Shown here: one piece after another, positions 34,280-48,169 of the stretch
Layout: each line of letters opens with the position of its first letter
Position numbering within the stretch: the first letter of the stretch is position 1
Assembly (NCBI GenBank): GCA_015680905.1
Contig: CM027378.1
Span: 103,437,501-103,501,500, forward strand
Reading direction: 5' to 3'
Length of the DNA stretch: 64,000 nucleotides
Origin: Coptis chinensis
Lineage: Eukaryota > Streptophyta > Magnoliopsida > Ranunculales > Ranunculaceae
Notes under the pieces: generated by a model
The model's input: the letters and a program-made list of their open reading frames with translations, nothing else
Told to the model about the DNA's origin: nothing
Databases searched by the model: none
Program-made: the position numbers and the translations under genes

Positions 34280-34633
34280 TATAGTTAGCAATTCAGCGAA
34301 TTATTCGTTTAATTCGGAAAACGTTTAAAAAAGTTGTATTTATTTTCAATGATACAGAATAATTCATTAATTTGGCAAAAAATCATTAATTTGCGAATTA
34401 TTCGCGAATTATTCGTATTGTCACTATAAGTTTGCTGAGTATGTTGTCAAATTTTATTGTAATTTTTTTATTTTTAGCTTCGTATTATACTCGAATTATT
34501 TACGAATCTGAACTTTTGCCAATTTCGTTGTTTTTATTCCGAATTGAAAAAAAATGAATTATTATCGAAGCTCGAATTTTATTCAAATATTTTCCGTATC
34601 GAATTTTTGCCGTATTATAAATTGCTAACTATG
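34280..34633. mobile_element. hAT-like MITE built of CGAATTATTCG words (member 1)
   Basis: Left TATAGTTAGCAATTC and right, read inverted, CATAGTTAGCAATT form the termini. Flanks CCACTAAT and TCACTAAC are in register as a decayed 8-bp duplication (6/8). The interior repeats GCGAATTATTCG and ATTCG/CGAAT words and includes GAATTTTTGCCGTATTA next to the right end. It shares termini and interior words with the element at 45084. Confidence 0.65.
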
Positions 34634-36531
34634 TCACTAACCCACTAATATAGACTAAATATGTTAAATTTGTCAGAATAAAAAAAAAATAATAATAATA
34701 ATAATAATAATTTTTGAAAATTTATTTGAAATTTCTGATGAAATTATCAAAATTTCAGAAGGAATTGTCGAAAGATCGAATGGCATAGATTGTGGCATGA
34801 GTTGTAATAATAGTGTGAAAAATTGTCCAGAATTTCTGATATCGAAATTTCGGATGACATGAGCTGTGGCATAAGTTGTAATAATAGTGTTTGGCGAGGG
34901 CAAAATTGGAAAAAAAAAAAAAAACAACGCATGAATTCTACTGTAACTGGGGGCGCGTTTTTTAAAAGAGAGATCAATACCAAAATGAGAAAAGTTATTG
35001 AGAAGAGCAATAAATATATGCAGAGAGAATAGTAAGAAGAATTATACACCTGATATTGATGGAGTAATATTAGGAGGGGGTGATATTGAGTGAGGAAAAG
35101 TCGGTGATTGTTTTTCCAAATATCTCCTGCGTGAGCAAATCTGTTGGAAAAAGAAAAATAGGCGAGGCAAAAACCGAAACAATGAGAAATGAGAGCAAAA
35201 TCAGAAAAAAAAAAAAAAAAAAAACGTATGAAAATAGTATAACTGGGGACGCATTTTTTAAAGGAGAGAGATAATTTAAGTCATTCTAATTGACCGTTAG
35301 TCCAAATTTTCTATTTTCTTCCACTAAAAAAATAATAATAATCTAAAACTCCTATAATAAACTAAAATACAAAATATACTCTCAATAATTTCTATTTCGC
35401 ACGTAATTTACTATTTAAAATTAAGTCTTTCTATTTTACACTCAAACATGAACACACTCAACAGGTGTTTAAAATTTTAATGTACTTGATAGCTGTTGAG
35501 GGCATATTCTGCCTTCATTATGAGTTTTAGATTTTTTTTTTTTTTTTTTTTAGATTAAAAGAAAATAGAAAACTAGACTAACTATCAATGAGAGTCAAAC
35601 CTAGTTGACCGGCATTAAGCGTTACAGTAGGGGGAATGTCTAAAGAAAATTAGAGTGGGGTATGTCTAAAAAACCCTAAAATATGCAGCTGGCACCCTAA
35701 AATCGATGATAATAAAGCTCCACACAGAATAGACATTGCTCAAGTCCCTGCTCCTATCTAAAATGACAAAAATTCAATTGAAAATATTTATTGTAAATTA
35801 GGATTCAATAAGCCAGACCAAATTTGCAATCAACAATTCTAGAGATGAAACCATCACGTCCAGCCAATCATCATATCTCATCCTCAATTCATAATAGCAC
35901 ATAAAGAGGTCCCCCATACAGAAACATATTATGCAGTAAAGACTTCAACTAGTCTTGAAGAAAAGATATTGGTAAGTATCTCATCAAAATAATTGGCTCA
36001 GAGGGGAGAGTACAAAAACCAGCTGAAGGTACCAGAGGTTCAGTTGCAGGGCCTGCACTATCATCCACAGAAACCAACCAAATATTCCTTTCTACCATCA
36101 CCTCAGGACATGGTTGAATGTTGACAGTGTATGTAACAAAAAAGAAAAAAAGTTCTACATATAGCTTGGAAATCTCCTCAAAATTTGCTCGAACAAAACC
36201 CCAACCATGGCATCAGAAATACCATATTTCTAGAAAAAAAGCAAACTATACATCCCAGTAACTCCACAACAGGTCAATAAAATAACCATTGTTTTCTCTT
36301 CTTTCCCTCTTTCTTTCTTTCCAGTTTTTTTGGCTACGTTTCTCAAATTTTGACCTGAGTAGCCACTCTGCAATATTAAATGAGAGGCCCTAATCTAAGT
36401 GAAGACCCATGAAAGGCCTAATTCACCTGTTCATTAGCATCCCCTCCCCCTCATTTTGAATCAGGAAAAATGTGCATTAGTGCAAACGCATTTGCATAAG
36501 CTTCTTTTTAACAATGAAAGACAGGTAACAA
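34634..36531. other. Low-complexity intergenic region and LARP 3' flank
   Basis: An (ATA/TAA)n tract at about 34685-34710, internal direct repeats (GTGGCATGAGTTGTAATAAT at about 34791 and GTGGCATAAGTTGTAATAAT at about 34867), and a diverged pair of blocks with GGGG(G/A)CGC(G/A)TTTTTTAAA at 34950 and 35250. The last several hundred bases presumably include the LARP 3' untranslated region. Confidence 0.45.
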
Positions 36532-39500
36532 CTACTGCAGTTTCTCCTGACCTTCCCCATTGAACGCCTTTGACTGATCGTATAAATCCTCAGCAGAAGA
36601 GGCCTGTTGATGAGCATCTGCAGGATCCTTACCATTACCACTGGCAGTATTCCCCTCCTCTAGTCCAATACTCTGGAGACGGTTGGTCAGCACATCATGA
36701 TTAGTACTCGAGGATGGTGTATCTGGAGCAGACGCAGGCTGACTAGGCAACAGAATCCAATTCATCCAATCATTTCGCTTCCTAACTTGGTCACCCTGCA
36801 ATCAAGAATATATTTAATCTAAGACTAGAGAAATATGATGAGGGAAACAAGATTTATTTAACAGCTCATGTTTCCAAGCTTGAATCTATGATACTACACC
36901 AAAGACAGGTTATGTTACGACACCAAAGACAGGTTATACAACGTTTTGTTGTCTGCATCACATAAATTTCCTGTTAATAAGATTTCACTAAATTTTCGTA
37001 CCTGTACTTCCACTACGGTTGATGTACGCACAGATTCCAATATAAACTGGATATTGGTCGCCAACTGTTTAACCTGCAAAGAAAAATTCAGAATCTCCGT
37101 ACAAATATGAACCTTTGACAAAAATACTGTTTGACAACAACAGGGCACTAATTCATGTGTCATGTCCAGTTCAAGTCTAAAAAATAATCCATCTTAAAAA
37201 AGTGCATTGCGAAAATAACCAATCATCAAAAAGAGACGAACTGGTAATACTTGTGAAGAGAAAATATATATAACTGATGCTGATTATGTATGTGTATAAA
37301 ATAGGAAAGAAATGACTAATTTACTAGAGGCCTTCACAAGTCCGACCACATATAGTGAAGTTATTTCATTTCTTTAATCGAAACATGTAAAGTTATGTAT
37401 ACACAACTAGAAAACATTCTTCCATTCATCTCACACTATCCACTAAGCGCAAACTCCAGTTCTGAAAACCTTCTTAATGGACTGGATAGCACAATCTTAA
37501 AGCGTATGAGTCAATCAAGACATTAACTTTGTGCATAAATCAATAATCAGAACGAAAGAAAGAAAAAGATAATTAAATGAGGGTTTAGGCCACGTGTTAT
37601 CTGAAGATGGCAGTCTAAACAAATAAAACTAGGGAGCAAAATAAATGCAAAACTGAAAATTACAGAGACAGATGTATAGTTATAGAAGGGGAGCAGAAAT
37701 ATTGACTACAATGATAATATGAAAAACATCAAAAAGACAAAAACCAAAAAAGGAAAGGGCAATCATGCATAAATTTCTTGTTAGTGTCTGGCTAGCGCGC
37801 CGAACCAAGGCCCACACACCCCATGGATCTAACTTCATCCCCGTCTTAACCACCACTGAACCTGGTTCGGTGGGCCTCCATTGGGCGGGGTTCCATTTTC
37901 AGAAGGTCTCAATACTGATAGGGGTTGATGTCCAACTCAAATAGTTGGCTTTTGACTCTTCTAATGTGATGTGGGACTATTTCACGTCAGTCCAACACCA
38001 ACAAATCCAATGAGCCCATAAAAAAGAGACGCAAACCCTCGTACAGGTCAAACTACATTCATAATTCCAAAAGTTTGAGTTATGCCAACTAGCGGAGGTA
38101 AAAATACGACCACTTAGTACGTTTTAAGAAGCCTATTTGAGCCTACACGGAAATGTATTTGGGGCTGATAATTTGTGAAGATAATCCGACATCATAGGGA
38201 TCATCTCACAAAATCAAGACTGTCTATCTGTAATCTTGGAACGAAATAATATCTATCTGTAATCTTCAATTGGTGATAACTAAAGGAAGGAACTCTTTGT
38301 AAAAATTGAAGTTAAATTATACAACCACTACAAACCACATAGCAAATCCCACCACTCTCTTACTTAGTCCACTAATTCTGGCTTAGAGACATATGAGTCC
38401 TTAATATAATAATTTGTAAACAACATTCTCTTTGTGGAATTAATGATCAGCTAAAAGGTAAATATAGAAATATAATCACCTATGGTTCTGATAAGGGAAA
38501 TGTACTTTCAAACTCAGTATCTCCAAATCTATGGCCATATATCAACAAAAAACAGCAATAACCTCATAGTAAATTTCATATGGAATCATTGCCCACTAGT
38601 ATAGCATATCATGTTCTGATATTAGCATGCAGTGATAAGGATTACCCCACAAATATAAGGAAAATCAGTCTATCGTATCAACTATTAATATAAGTTAACA
38701 AGCAATATTGTACCATAATCAAAATAATAAAAACCCCTATCAAACAATTATAGTTAAATACTACGAATACCAATATAATTTTAAGTTGTTAAGGATCGAG
38801 CTAACTAGAGAAGAAAACAAGGAAGATAAGCAGGATAACTCCACCAAACAACAAAAAGGGAAACCAGAGGAGCACACTATTGGGATGGGAAAGAACTATT
38901 GAGATGGGAAAGAAAACCAATATAATCGCAAGACATTTAAACGTGCCATATCAAGCCACACATTTTCCTTGTGGGGCATTATTTTAATGCAGTATCTCAT
39001 TTTGGTTATAATTTAACTGAACAGAAAATGTGGGGATCTGAAACTCAAACATAAGTTCTCACACTTATTCAAACACAAAACTACTAATGAGTCTTTGAAA
39101 CATAACAACAGGCAACAGCCCAAAACTTAGTTTAAGATTTTTAAACTTTCTATTAATGTTATTATACTAAAAATTTATGCTTTCTAATGTACTTGGGAGC
39201 CAAAAATTTATTGTGAACTTCCAACCAATATTGCCATAGTGATTGAAATACTGAGGAACATTTTAGATGCGGAAACTTTAACAAGCACCATCCTAAAGTT
39301 TATTGTGAACTTCCAACCAATATTGCCACACTGATTGGAGTACTAAGGAACATTTTAGACACAGAGGCTTTAACAAGCGCCATTCTGTATTCTCTTCATC
39401 AAAAAAATGTGTAAGGCGACAGAGATAGGGGTGACAGGTGACTTCGTCAATAATTTTCCGTAACAATATATCCAAGAAAGTTGGTATGTAACTTTAACCG

Positions 39501-41883
39501 GATTGTGATTACAAGTAATTGAAGTTTTTTTAAGTTCCCTCTTTTCAGTAAGAGTTGAAGACTGGTCACCTTCCTCTTTTTAAGTCCCCACTTCTCAGCC
39601 CAGTAATAACCCAAAAAAAAAAAAAAAAAAAACATTGTGTTTTGTCAACCATGACCCAGATAATAACAACTTATAAATTATACTGGCAGATTAAAAATTC
39701 AAACAACAGAATTTGACTAACATCTCTGGATACCAGGATGCTTAAAAAAGTTAAAAAGAAACAGTGGAATAACTGGAAGGATTTCTGCAGGATATGATAT
39801 AAGATGCCTCCAGTCAATGAACGTACTGCTGTTAAGATCTTATTATTTACATTATACCATATAGAGTAGCCCAAAACGTCCCTAATCATACTAGTTCTAA
39901 GTACCAAAAACAAACTAGTCTGTGAAGCGTGAAAAAAAAACTCGACACCTATAGGATACTAATAATAGGATTTAAAATTATGAAACGAAAATGTGTTCAA
40001 GATCCTTTGTTCAATGTCACAAATTTCTGTAACAATTCAATCGACAAATGATTAATGGAATTCCCCAAACTGGCTCAAGCCCCCATAATCAAGGACTGAG
40101 CTGGCAAGGGAAAAACTTAGTTGAAATGCAGAAGTATAATTATGATACTACCTACCCGACAGAGATATGGAAAAGGAACTGATTATCCTGGAATAGCTAT
40201 CAAATGAAGAAACGATATCATGTTGACATACCTAATCATCAACAAAAATAGAGAAACATTTTTTTTTCTTTTTTATCTGAAAAGAAAAATGTCAACTCAC
40301 TCGATTGAAATTTGCAATTATAGAAATGGATACCCATCCTTGTCCATCCATGTACGTCCGCAAGAAAATGTCCTTGCAAAGATTCTCAGGACTGAAACAA
40401 CCGATCAAGTGGGTCACAATACAGTAAGTTAGACAAGTGATAATTAAAACAAAACTAAATTGAGTAACACATTCAAGACAATACAACATATTGATTACCT
40501 GAAGTAATACTCTATTTGTTTTGCTAACCTAGCAGGTAAAGTAGGGTCTGGAGGTGGTAGAATCATAAAGGGTGCTGCTGGATGAAAAAAGGGAACACCC
40601 CTGAGGGGATCAGTTTGGGGAACATAATATACTGGGGGAGGCATATCTGCAAGTGAAAGAAAAAAAAACATCAAGAACAGAGACAAATTAGATTACAAAA
40701 AAATCATATATTGAAAACATTACCTGCAGGGAAGCTCAAGGGATTGCCAAAAGGCCGAATGGGCTGAGGGCTAACAAATGAGGCAGTACTAGGCGGCATA
40801 GGTCTTACAAAATTTCTCTGAGGAACCCTCTGCTGCATGTGTCCATCTCTACTACCATTATAACCCCGGTGAGTAGTGTTAGAATCATGATTAGCAGCAC
40901 GATCATGCTCACGCCTATTATTTCCATGCCCATAATGGTTGTTCCCATCACCACGATGATGCCCACCACCACTTCTTCTGAACGAATTCCTTGGCTGTGA
41001 ATGCTCATTCCCTCCATGAGATTGCGACCCCCCTCCTGTCCTTGATCCACCTTCCCAGTTATGGGTCTTACTAGAATTGTCTCTAGGAGAAGTACCAGGA
41101 ACCAAAGGCGCGGTTTTGGTGGAATTATTATGAGACATTTCCACCATAGGTGGTGGTGGTGGTGGATGTGGCTGGTGCCCACCATTAGCAGATCCACTCC
41201 CACCACCACCACGCTTCATAGATTTCTGTCTAGCAGGTAATGTGTGATTCGAAACCAAATTAACCAAATTAGGGTTTGCATTACCACCAAGTTTCTTCGG
41301 CGAAGAAGCAACAACCACATTGCCCTATAAACCATCAAACAACAAAACGCAAACCCAAACATACATATACATAAACATACAACACATAATTAAAAAAATA
41401 TCAAATAAATTAAATTAAAATCTCCAATAATCGAACCTGAGTAGCAGCAGATCCATCAGGAAGAGTTTTGATAGAATCTTTAGGAGATGCTTTAGCAGCA
41501 TCAGAAAGAGCAGGCCAGGAAACAGCACCCATAACAGGACCCACTTCAACAACAGCACCATTACTTGCCGATGGTTTATTCCAAGCCGGTTTCTTGGAAG
41601 AACTATTAGTCCCCCGAGCAGCTACATTATTATTACTATTACTACTATCAGATGTTGTTGTTATTATTATATCTGGTGGGGCCGCCTCCGCCGCAGAAAT
41701 ATCAGGCGAAGACGAAACTATCACCTTCCCAGAATCAGTATCATCATCAATGGAGACTGGTGAATCAGATTCGCCGCGAACGATATTGGCCCAAGGTGCT
41801 GGTAAATTTCTGGAATTTCGACGAAATTCATTAGTTGTGGAGATGGATGATGATCGAGGGGAATCGGAAACGGTGGTGGCCAT
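36532..41883 (-). CDS. LARP1C: La-related protein 1B/1C-like RNA-binding protein
   Basis: Six minus-strand exons: 41883-41437, 41324-40724, 40646-40499, 40391-40301, 37073-37002, 36795-36532; 540 residues. Plant LARP1b/1c proteins bind mRNA in the cytoplasm and act in mRNA stability, translation and leaf senescence. The N-terminus is disordered (Ser/Asn-rich, then LPAPWANIVRGES, KKPAWNKPS and MGAVSWPALSDAAK), followed by a Gly/His/Arg-rich region with a run of six prolines (about 215-220) and a proline stretch ending DMPPPVYYV. The La motif spans about 388-453: LAKQIEYYFSPENLCKD, FLRTYMDGQGWVSI, IANFNRVKQL, and the C-terminal WMNWILLP follows. The extra DM15 domain of LARP1a is absent, as expected. 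The start is the first ATG in frame. Intron 4 is 3.2 kb and splits the La motif after IANFNR. All splice phases agree and it looks intact; 1B versus 1C cannot be separated here. Confidence 0.92.
37779..38003. mobile_element. Possible small inserted element in LARP intron 4
   Basis: A GC-richer patch bounded by TGTTAGTGTCTGG and TCCAACACCAACA (TG..CA ends, weakly inverted), in an AT-rich intron. No target duplication or coding content seen, so the class is unknown. Confidence 0.3.
39207..39390. repeat. 92-bp tandem duplication in LARP intron 4
   Basis: Two adjacent copies offset by 92 bp, sharing TTTATTGTGAACTTCCAACC and GGAACATTTTAGA, with about a dozen differences. A local duplication of no evident function. 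Confidence 0.8.
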
Positions 41884-44800
41884 AAAATTAGGGTTTTTTT
41901 TTTTGTTTGTGTTTTCCAATTAAATTAAAATAAATTTTGGGAGGACAAAATTGGGGTGGAATGAATAATAAAAAAAGGATTTTTTTTTTGGGGGTGTTAG
42001 TAATGCGGGTTTGGTGATTGAAGGGAGTAAGAAGGATCTAAAAAGGATTTGATCTAAAAAAGATTTTGGGCCGTAAGTTAAGAGAGAGATGGAGGATGAG
42101 GAGGAGGGGAGCGAATCTGCGTCTCTCTCTTCTGAGTTCTATCTCTCTCTCTATATTTTTTTTTTTTCTTTCGCCTCTTTGGCTTTACGCCTTAACTTCT
42201 GACCACTTGAGATTCCAGGTTTTTGTTATGGGAGTTACCTGTTTTGGACCAAAATAGCCTTTTTCCTATTCCGATTTTTATTTCTAAAACAAATACAAAT
42301 AGGAATAAATATGAAAAAAGATAATTGAAAAAAATAAATAAGTGAAGGTGCAGAGTAGCAGGTCTATCTGTTTCTGTATAGAATTTAACTATATATATAT
42401 ATACAAGTATAAAATATAAATATTTATACCAAAACAAATTGTCTTTGTGAATTTAAACTAATTTGAGCTCATTTTCTTTTTAAAAAGGGAAATAAAATGT
42501 TCAACATTTATTTTCATCACATAAATAGAAAACACATTTAATTTTTATTTTCTTTTGGGCATTGACAATTGATGGAGATAACAAACTGACCACCAAGATC
42601 TCGACATCTCATTCTCGTCGAAATTATTCACCTTTCCACGTTCGTCAAGATTAACAACCTCTACCGTTTTGGATCATCATATAAGCATGAAAATTAATAC
42701 TTAGTGTTCATCAAACATTACTTCCATAGTTCAATGTAGATTTCAACATGTAGTTAATAAAGTGGGTTGACATTGTGAGACTTTCGTTGGCATTTGCAAA
42801 TCTAGAATGAATAGTCGCCCAAAAAACAAGTGAAATATATATACAAAAACGATTAAATATAATAAAGACTTTTAAAATTGGAATCATTTTCATATTATAT
42901 ACTATAAACCTCAGACACTGAGTTTGCATTTGTTCCACAATCGCACTTCTACGTTTCATTCATCTTCATTACTCTAAATTTCATTATTAAGAAGTGAATG
43001 GCATCTACCTTTCAATCTATTACTAGATGTTATTACCAAAAAAAATATATTACATGTTCTCAAAAAATAAAAATCCAAGTCATATTTGTCTCATAGTAGT
43101 ATAGTACTAGAGGCAAGTTCGTGGTTGAGAGTTGTTTAGGATCGGAAAATTTATTTCCCCTCTACTCTCTCCTTAGTTAGCCATTTGATCATCCAATATC
43201 GCATACTTGAACTTTGTTCGTTTTTCGATGCAAACATACTTGAACTTTGTTAGTAGGGTGATGATGTGGATTATACAATTCGGACTTTGCATACTCCAAG
43301 GTTGCCAGAAGGAATGAGGTTATTTTCAAGGGTTTTAATACTTTTGAAGTTTCGATGCCCTTAGGAGAATGGAGAACCAAAAATCTTACAAGCTGCATTT
43401 GGTTGGTTATCTAATTTTTTTTATATGGTAACTTCACTGCTTGGATAATATATAAATAACGCAACTATATCTTAAAATGTGATGTCCATTTCATATATTA
43501 ATATACATAAAATATTAGAAATAAATAAATATGATAGAATAAACATAAATAAATATAAATAAATGAATTATGTATTGTACGTAACCCTCTCTTCCGCTAC
43601 TGGTGAATTGGTGCACATAAAGGCTGACAGAAGCGGAGTGAGATCACCATGAAAAGGTAATTGCGAGTAATATATACCAACCATTATGTTTTAAGTCTGT
43701 GGCGTTTGAGCATCATGGACCTGCGTCTTTGTCAATAAATTACAAAAAGATGAGAGGAAAGGACTTAATTATAAATGGCATAACAAACATTGTTATTTGT
43801 GATTCCTTTCACAAATAATTTCTTAAATAGTTGGAAATTTGGCTTTCTATATATCTTTAATTGTACATGTGCTTAACTAACTTTAATTTTGAAATGTTGT
43901 TGGGGCGGAGAGATTGAAATTATTTATCTTTAGTAGTTGAATAATTAATCATGTTGTAGTTGGGTTCTTAATTTCTTATTGACAAATGCAATGAGATGGT
44001 CTGGCTTACAAAATGTTGTGGCAAGTTTTACCTTAGAAATCATGGGTTAAGAATCTGGGTTCTTTGTCCATAGTTCGAATGTATATCAATCTTTTAGTCT
44101 GGAGTAAAATATGTCAACCTTAATATATGTTTATCCAGAAATTAAAAGATGCTAGTTTTTATTTGTAAATTACATACAATAAGAACAACAACAAAGCCAA
44201 TAATGAAAACGTACCATTTTGGCAAATGAGACTATTTGTTAATTTTCAGTATGATAAAAATAACAAATTGTCATGTGAAGGCAATAAAAAGTTTTACATG
44301 CTGGCTGGAAGAAGTTTAGACCAAATATCCGCGAAACTCCATTACATGGTTTCTTTTTAGTAGTTTGTTTCTCTTAAAAACAAAGATATAAGGATTTAGT
44401 CATATATATTTTTTCGATAGGTACATCAAGACTATAGCATATATATATATATATATTTTTTGTTTGATAAACAAGATCAAATATAGCAACATTGTGTCTT
44501 CAGGAGCATCTCCAATGGGGTGTGTAAATTGTAGACCGTATAAAATTGTAAAAATTACACTCCTGACCTCACAAAATACCCTCCCAATAGGAATGCAAAT
44601 CCTAGATGGTATCTAATAATTAACTAATAGATCGAGTGGAGAATTCTCTACCCATATACAAATTAAATGACTCGGGCATCATTTGGAGTGAGCACCAGCT
44701 TAAAATAAGTTAAGGCATGAGTAACACCATTGTTTTAAAGTTCTAAATTCTTATCAGTTTCCAATCGGAAGCTATATATAGTGTTCATACATATCTTTAT

Positions 44801-45075
44801 ACTATATATACATTGGAGTGTCGGAGATGGTAAATCCTAGTGGCACCTATGTGGAGGTGTAATTATACACCTTCCTTTCGAGGTGCCCTCATAGGACCAG
44901 TATGTATCTTTGATAGCGAGCTTTTGTTACATGTTACTTTAATTTGGTCATGCAGTACTGAGCCAAGTATTTTCAATGTGAACCCGGCTATTTTCAACAC
45001 TTTGTTCTTATGCGGAAATGTGTCACTGACCTTAAAAAGTATTTGTTCTCGGCATTTAAACAAGACAAATTGTTA
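41884..45075. other. LARP upstream region and intergenic
   Basis: Just upstream of the LARP ATG is the expected untranslated leader and promoter, with a CT-rich tract (TCTCTCTCT-type runs at 42120-42155). The rest has only short ORFs. At 44502-44600 GAGCATCTCCAATGGGGTGT faces a diverged inverted partner near 44580 (CCCTCCCAATAGGAATGC), probably an old GAGCATCTCC-type MITE. Confidence 0.4.
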
Positions 45076-45083
45076 CTTTCTAG

Positions 45084-45569
45084 CATAGCTAGTAATTCAC
45101 CAAATTATAAGGTTTAGCGAATAAAACGAATAAGTCGGCGAATTTTTGAATAATACGGTTTAATTCGCGAATTGGTTGGGCTGGGCTTATAATTGTCGAA
45201 TTACAATGTCCGGATATTTGAAATTAAAAAAAAACAGGCTGGGCCTTAGTTGGAACCAAAAATAAATGTGTTAGTAATAGTAAGTAGAACAAAAAATTTG
45301 ACATTTTTATTATTTTTTTCATAAATAAAATTGTAAAAATAAAAATAAAAACGTTATATACTTATATATCAAAGTTTTAAATGTAAAATATATAGCCGAT
45401 TTTTAAAGAAATACATTCGTATTATACCCATTTAAAATATGTATATCGTATTTTTACTGTTAGCGTTTTATTGGACCGAATATTTAAAAGTATTATTGTT
45501 GAAAATTTCGAATCTTAGGCGAATAATTGCCATATCGAACTTTTGCCGTCCACGAATTTACTAGTTATG
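45084..45569. mobile_element. hAT-like MITE built of CGAATTATTCG words (member 2)
   Basis: Ends CATAGCTAGTAATTCAC and, inverted, CATAACTAGTAAATTCG, flanked by CTTTCTAG (45076-45083) and CTTGCTAG (45570-45577), a 7/8 match of hAT size. Interior words GCGAAT, CGAATAA, TAATTCGCGAATT and CGAACTTTTGCCG match member 1 at 34280-34633. 486 bp, no coding capacity. Confidence 0.75.
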
Positions 45570-45577
45570 CTTGCTAG

Positions 45578-48169
45578 TATTTTTGGTTGGCTGCACCAAG
45601 GCCAACACTGAGATTGTCGGGCCCGAGGTAACGTCTTAAAATGGGCCCAAAAAATCCCATATACAAAAGCCCAACCCAAAATAATTTGTCAACTTAGGAA
45701 ATTATTAATTTCTAATACCGATTGTGATGGAAGAAATTAGGTAGAATGTTGGCGAAGTTTCTTCTACGCGTGGAAGGATTATGAAGGATTATGTTTTTTT
45801 TAGCGAAAAAATAAGAGACTTGTGCCTGAGCAATTGCCAAAGGGCCATGCCTTAAACCACAAAACAATAGTACAAAATCTGGATGGGACCCTTTAATTGA
45901 GGTAAAACTTGGGCCTGAGCAATTGCCTAGGCCGTTGCCTTGATGGCCTTACCCCAGGCCACGACTTCAACTCTTAAGTATCCAAAGTCTAAACTCAATA
46001 TATAAGTACCCATCACTCTAACAAAGTCCAATGAGGACTAGGGAAAGAGAACAAATTACCTGCGACACTATTCAAAAAAAAATAATGAAAAATAAAAATA
46101 ATAAAGAAAAAAAGAAAAACAACAACAACCCAAAATACATTAATAGTTTTTTTTTTTTGCGTAACTAAAGCACATTGTTAAGCAACTGCCTATAAACCTT
46201 GAAAACTAAATTGTAGGGAATAGCGGTTGGAATGCCAATTAATCAGAATCTAGGGCTGGCTCACCCCTATAGAAGAATAAGCAACTGTTTAGGCCCCAAC
46301 AGTCCAAATGGCCACCAACTCAGCACATACTAGTTTGGATTTCATTTTTCAATTTTATTATTTTTAGAATAGTTACAAATTTATATAATAACATTTGAAA
46401 AAATATTAAGGTTCTGTTTTGCAGTAACAATTAGTGTTGTATAACGTGGTACTTGATCATATTTGGAGTATCCAATTCTTGTAGTTAATGTCCCATAGAT
46501 GATAAATGTAGAAAGTGTTTGGTTCCATCTCTCTTCTCCCACCAAAATTGTCCCACCCTTCAAAACCAAAACCAAAATCCCAACATTCAATTAAACCAAA
46601 ATCTTCAATTAAACCAAAATCAAAATCCCAACCTTCAATTAAACCAAAATCAGATTATTGCAAGCTTCACAACTAATTGCAAAAACAACTCCAAACATAC
46701 TTCTATATTCTTCAAAAAAAAAATCAAAAAGATAAATCACATCAACTTCTTTTAGAGCAACAATAACCAAATAAAATTGGGTTTAATGTATGTGAGAATA
46801 TGGATGAATTCCAACTTTAAATCTTTTGAGAAATTAAGAAATGTTGTGTAGAGAGAGACGAAGGAGGTGAAAATGGAGGTTTTTTTTTATTATTTTTTTT
46901 ATTTTGTATGATGAAAAATGGAGGAGGTGAAGACTAGATGCTTAATGCTTTAAGTGCTTGCATGGTGGAGGAGATAGGAATGGAGGGAGATGAGCGCGCG
47001 CGTGAAGAAAAAAAGCTTTTTGTTGCAACTCTTGATCTAATTTACACAATGAATATTGTTATTGCACCTAAATTAAGAGATAACGTTATACTGATTATTG
47101 GATTTTTTTTGTATTCGTTATTCATAAGTTGTGGCCTCGTATTTAGTAAATAGACTGGACCAAACAACTAAAGAACTTATCAAGGGCCTTATTTATTATA
47201 TAAGCTATCCAATCCATGCCACCAAACATGCCCTAAATGCAATTATATTCTCAAACAAATATTTCGTTTTTCTCTAATAAATAACTTTTAATTTATCATG
47301 CAAAAAGTGAGTGTAATCAATGGTAGTTAAAAAACTTTTGGAACGTCGCCTAGGGCCACAAATGGCTTGAGCCGCTCCTCCCATAATCCTAACAGACTTT
47401 CAAGTATCAGGTCCAGTAAATTGTGAAAAATAACTTCCAAAATTATCAGTATTGAGAATATCTCAAGAATTAGGTGTTGTGCAAATTGACTTGATTCGTC
47501 TTTGCCATGGCTGTTTCGGTAAGCCCGACGACAGACAATTTGGTATAGAACAAGATGGGAAATATCAGTATATCACGCTTTCACGCATCACTCATGCACT
47601 GCTCAAATAATACTTTTTGTATTTTACGCTGTATTGGGCAAACAGCAGCATATTTGGGCCTTGTTAAGGAGCTTTGGTCAGGCCCAATTAATATTCTGTG
47701 TGTTGTGACTCTGTGTAGCCCATCACTTCCAGGTTTTATGCTATTTGAGTATTTGGCCCAGTTTTAGTAGGTAAGCGATATTTCTTCAGTTGGGCCTGCC
47801 GAAAGCACAGCTGCTATGCTTCGGCAACACAAACCGATCAAGTTGCAGTTGTTTGTGATACCATGTAAGAGCATCAGAATTCCTGTACATACATACAAAG
47901 AAAATACTATCTCTAGTCCTTCTCCTAATTTTGAATTTTCACCAAAATTTTCGTCTCACTCATAATTTAATTGTAGACTGACCCGGATCTGGGTGTTTCC
48001 ACTGAAGCCAGAGCCCAATAACGAAGTTAAAATGACTCGGATTTGGGCTAATCAGCTAGGCTCCATTTCGGTGCTGAAGGAATGTTTATTACTGTAACTG
48101 TACCTTCGGGACCTCAATTACGATGTATGATGTATCCTCTTAAAATGTAATACTCTGGAATGGCAAGGC
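45578..48169. other. Intergenic, repeat-derived in part
   Basis: GGCCCA/TGGGCC-rich phrases (45590-46000, 47650-47800) and tandem AAACCAAAATC(C/A)AATT-like repeats at 46560-46650 suggest decayed repeats. No gene recognised. ORFs at 46381-47153 are low complexity. Confidence 0.4.

Noticed and set aside
41884-41919. Upstream extension of the LARP start (MENTNKKKNPNF)
   Set aside because: It would need a TTG start; the ATG at 41883 gives MATTVSDS, like family members.
40805-41923. Antisense and alternate-frame ORFs across the LARP exons (135 and 151 codons)
   Set aside because: Shadows of a well supported spliced gene whose frame has clear La-motif homology.
47865-48070. Another TAAGAGCATC or GGGTC-type MITE
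   Set aside because: One plausible end only; no partner terminus or target duplication could be placed.
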